Below, in pieces: positions 6,300 through 7,652 of a stretch of DNA of 7,652 nt. Below the pieces are notes generated by a model. That model saw only the letters and a list, made by a program, of their open reading frames with translations. It was not told where the DNA came from and did no database searches. This DNA comes from CAZYTO01 sp964650405 (lineage in GTDB: Bacteria; Acidobacteriota; Thermoanaerobaculia; Gp7-AA8), in the NCBI GenBank assembly GCA_964650405.1, contig CAZYTO010000275.1, positions 1 to 7,652 of the forward strand. Reading direction: 5' to 3'. The translations under genes were made by a program, and so were the position numbers. Each line of letters begins with the position of its first letter. The first letter of the stretch is position 1.

Positions 6300-7241
6300 T
6301 CAGGCGAGACGCCACATCGCGCCTGAAAGCCCGTTCACCCCTGCGTGCAGTTGCAGGCCGACGTTCATAACCCGGCTTTCGAGGAGGAGTTGTTCGTCGT
6401 CCCGCGACAGGTCCAGAAGCTGAAGTCCAAGGGCCTGGGCCACGCGCGCCACGGTGCGGTCGTGCAGCGCAACGATCGTCTCGGAGACGGGTTTGGCGGG
6501 ATTCACCTCGTGCGCCGGCGCGAGCGCGGCCCCGCGCACGACGTACATGCGAATGCCGCGCTCCCGCAGCCAGCCGATGGCCGCGGCGAGGGTGATGACG
6601 TGCCAGTTGCGGTGCCGACGGTAGACCCGGGCCACGTCGCGGTTACGCTCGCCGGCGGGCTTGTACACGTTCGGCTGCACCTCCCAGATCAGGGCCAGCC
6701 CCCGCTCCGCGTCCACCGTGCCGCTCGTCTCCCCCGCCGAGCCGGGGAGCGTGTGCTGCTGCCCCGCCGCGCGCGCCAGGGCGAAAGCGTCTTGCAGATC
6801 GGCGGCAATGACGTCGAACGAGATCGTCTCCGGCCGGCCGCCGAAGTGGCCGTTGCGGGCGTGGACGACGATGCCGTCCGGCACCGGCTGTTCATCGTCG
6901 AGCAGTCGATCGACGTCGACTACCTCGGTGACGTTGCCGAGGGGCATGGCGATCCCCGACGCGCGCCCTTCCAGCTCCCGCGGCCGCCAGAAGCTCGCGG
7001 TCGGTTGCCCGCGCAGCCACTGCGGATGGTTCCGTTGCAGATACCGCACTGCCACGCGCTCGCGGATGGTGGTGGTGTCCTCGGGGCGGAGCGAGGGCGG
7101 CGACTCGACCTTCTCGGCGATGTCGCCGAAGACCTCCAGCGCCTCTTCCCCCATCGCGACATAGAGGTCGTAGACAGCCTGCTTCGTGTCCGGCGGAACA
7201 CCGAAGGCGTCGAAGAGGCGGTCGATGTAGTCGGGGAACAT
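6300..7241 (-). CDS. Unrecognised cytoplasmic protein, about 313 residues
   Basis: I do not recognise this family. No signal peptide or membrane segment is seen, so it is probably cytoplasmic. Residues 1-70 look helical and charged (FPDYIDRLFDAFGVPPDTKQ). Next comes a mixed region, then a helix near 138-152, and a strand near 172-182 (GLALIWEVQP). A long basic helix follows at about 188-219 (RNRDVARVYRRHRNWHVITL), then a strand (IRMYVVRG, 220-227). The order helix, strand with Asp167 and Glu177-x-Gln179, helix, strand loosely resembles a PD-(D/E)XK nuclease core, but the canonical Lys is missing, so no function is assigned. The start is uncertain: ATG 7241 and TTG 7253 are both possible and neither has a clear Shine-Dalgarno site, so it may be leaderless or weakly translated. 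It lies between the dihydrouridine synthase end and the transglutaminase operon on the same strand, 126 bases before the latter. Stop TGA 6300-6302. Codon use resembles its neighbours. That it is a real gene is fairly sure; its role is not. Confidence 0.75.
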   Translation of the reverse strand: MFPDYIDRLFDAFGVPPDTKQAVYDLYVAMGEEALEVFGDIAEKVESPPSLRPEDTTTIRERVAVRYLQRNHPQWLRGQPTASFWRPRELEGRASGIAMPLGNVTEVVDVDRLLDDEQPVPDGIVVHARNGHFGGRPETISFDVIAADLQDAFALARAAGQQHTLPGSAGETSGTVDAERGLALIWEVQPNVYKPAGERNRDVARVYRRHRNWHVITLAAAIGWLRERGIRMYVVRGAALAPAHEVNPAKPVSETIVALHDRTVARVAQALGLQLLDLSRDDEQLLLESRVMNVGLQLHAGVNGLSGAMWRLA

Positions 7242-7255
7242 GTCGAGGATCAAGA

Positions 7256-7279
7256 CTGAAAGGACGAAAGGCTGAAAGG
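7256..7279 (+). repeat. Three 8-bp tandem units
   Basis: CTGAAAGG, ACGAAAGG and CTGAAAGG follow one another without gaps. They lie just upstream of the likely start of the unrecognised gene on the minus strand, so its leader would read CCTTTCAG-type repeats. This explains why no Shine-Dalgarno sequence is present there. Confidence 0.6.
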
Positions 7280-7287
7280 CGATCTAT

Positions 7288-7388
7288 GTGGAGGACGGAC
7301 AATCCTGTCCGTCAAATCGTGTGCTCCTCGCGAATGTCGATCTTGGGGCGTTCTCTCCGGGGGACGGACAGGATTGTCCGTCCTCCAC
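7288..7388. repeat. Perfect 26-bp inverted repeat with nested palindromes (BIME/REP-like)
   Basis: The left arm (7288-7313) and right arm (7363-7388) are exact reverse complements over 26 bases, separated by 49 bases. Each arm is also internally palindromic: GACGGACA and TGTCCGTC, 8 bases each, flank a 4-base centre (7294-7313 and 7363-7382). The right arm stops one base before the stop codon of the dihydrouridine synthase (7390-7392). Paired, inverted palindromes in an intergenic gap are the layout of REP/BIME elements; a 101-bp MITE is the alternative. No target-site duplication is visible at the ends (GATCTAT left, GTCAGGC right). The hairpins could also help end synthase transcription, but there is no T-run. 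Confidence 0.75.
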
Positions 7389-7389
7389 G

Positions 7390-7652
7390 TCAGGCTGCAA
7401 CCCTTTCCCGCGCCGCGTCCAGCAACCGCTGGGCCTCGGCGACGGAGGCGAGGTCGGCCAACCCGTTGCGCAGGTCCTTGCCGTGGGCGATGCCCCTGGA
7501 GAACCAGCCGATGACGGTGCGGACTTTGTGCAGCTTCCAGCGGTCCGGCTGCGGAGCACCGTCGATCTTGGAGAGGTAGCGCTGCATGGCGTCGATGCGG
7601 CGGTCGACCTCTTCGTGGGCACTCGGCCTGGTCCCGGTGCCGGGGCCGGCCT
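7390..7652 (-). CDS. tRNA-dihydrouridine synthase, C-terminal part (cut by window edge)
   Basis: The frame ending at TGA 7392-7390 is open to the right edge, giving about 87 residues of a protein whose N-terminal part lies outside. The visible part matches the helical C-terminal domain of the Dus family. A helix starting HEEVDRRIDAMQRYL is followed by WKLHKVRTVIGWFSRGIAHG, the counterpart of the family's RKH-x-x-WY-x-x-G segment. It ends with LRNGLADLASVAEAQRLLDA. Dus enzymes use FMN and NADPH to reduce specific uridines in the D-loop of tRNA; their C-terminal helices bind tRNA. The FMN-binding TIM barrel and catalytic Cys are not in view, so the subtype (DusA, B or C) cannot be set. Internal ATG 7587 is not the start, because recognisable domain sequence precedes it. 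Some chance remains that it is another helical protein. Confidence 0.6.
   Translation of the reverse strand, partial: AGPGTGTRPSAHEEVDRRIDAMQRYLSKIDGAPQPDRWKLHKVRTVIGWFSRGIAHGKDLRNGLADLASVAEAQRLLDAARERVAA

Noticed and set aside
7282..7315. Promoter for the unrecognised gene using TTGACG (7315-7310, minus strand) as the -35 box
   Set aside because: The -35 match is good, but the nearest -10-like sequence (CATAGA, 7288-7283) is 21 bases away and weak. TTGACG is mostly part of the repeat arm.
7288..7388. CRISPR repeat pair
   Set aside because: There are only two copies, in inverted rather than direct orientation, with a single 49-base interval and no cas genes nearby.

Overview
The window is GC-rich bacterial chromosome with five tightly packed genes on the minus strand. 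No mobile-element genes, rRNA, tRNA or CRISPR array are visible. Secreted DUF3857/transglutaminase-like proteins, the codon use, and purine-rich simple repeats in several gaps together suggest a high-GC soil or sediment bacterium, possibly Acidobacteriota. That placement is an inference; no marker gene in the window proves it.

In the direction of minus-strand transcription the layout is as follows. (a) 7652-7390 is the C-terminal end of a probable tRNA-dihydrouridine synthase, cut by the window edge. (b) 7389-7242 is a spacer with a perfect 26-bp inverted repeat, each arm of which is itself a palindrome, and three 8-bp tandem units. (c) 7241-6300 is an unrecognised, probably cytoplasmic protein of about 313 residues. 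(d) 6299-6174 is a spacer with a 25-bp near-palindrome that overlaps a candidate promoter. (e) 6173-270 is a three-gene operon of exported DUF3857/transglutaminase-fold proteins. (f) Bases 1-269 hold a G-rich low-complexity tract and a plus-strand stretch that looks like the 3' end of a gene with no visible start.

The operon is the main point of interest. The middle protein (2260-4221) keeps a complete Cys-His-Asp transglutaminase triad (Cys329, His371, Asp403). The two flanking proteins (4218-6173 and 270-2207) are close paralogues of each other. They have the same domain order but lack the catalytic Cys (Ser335 and Ala335 respectively) and have no His at the second position; only the Asp (Asp393 in both) remains. 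The arrangement is therefore pseudoenzyme, active enzyme, pseudoenzyme, all with export signals. The first two genes overlap by ATGA, and the last two are separated by a short spacer of 15-nt repeats. A plausible reading is an envelope complex or pathway in which one active transglutaminase-like enzyme works with two inactive relatives. The substrate and the reaction (crosslinking, proteolysis or deamidation) cannot be told from the sequence.
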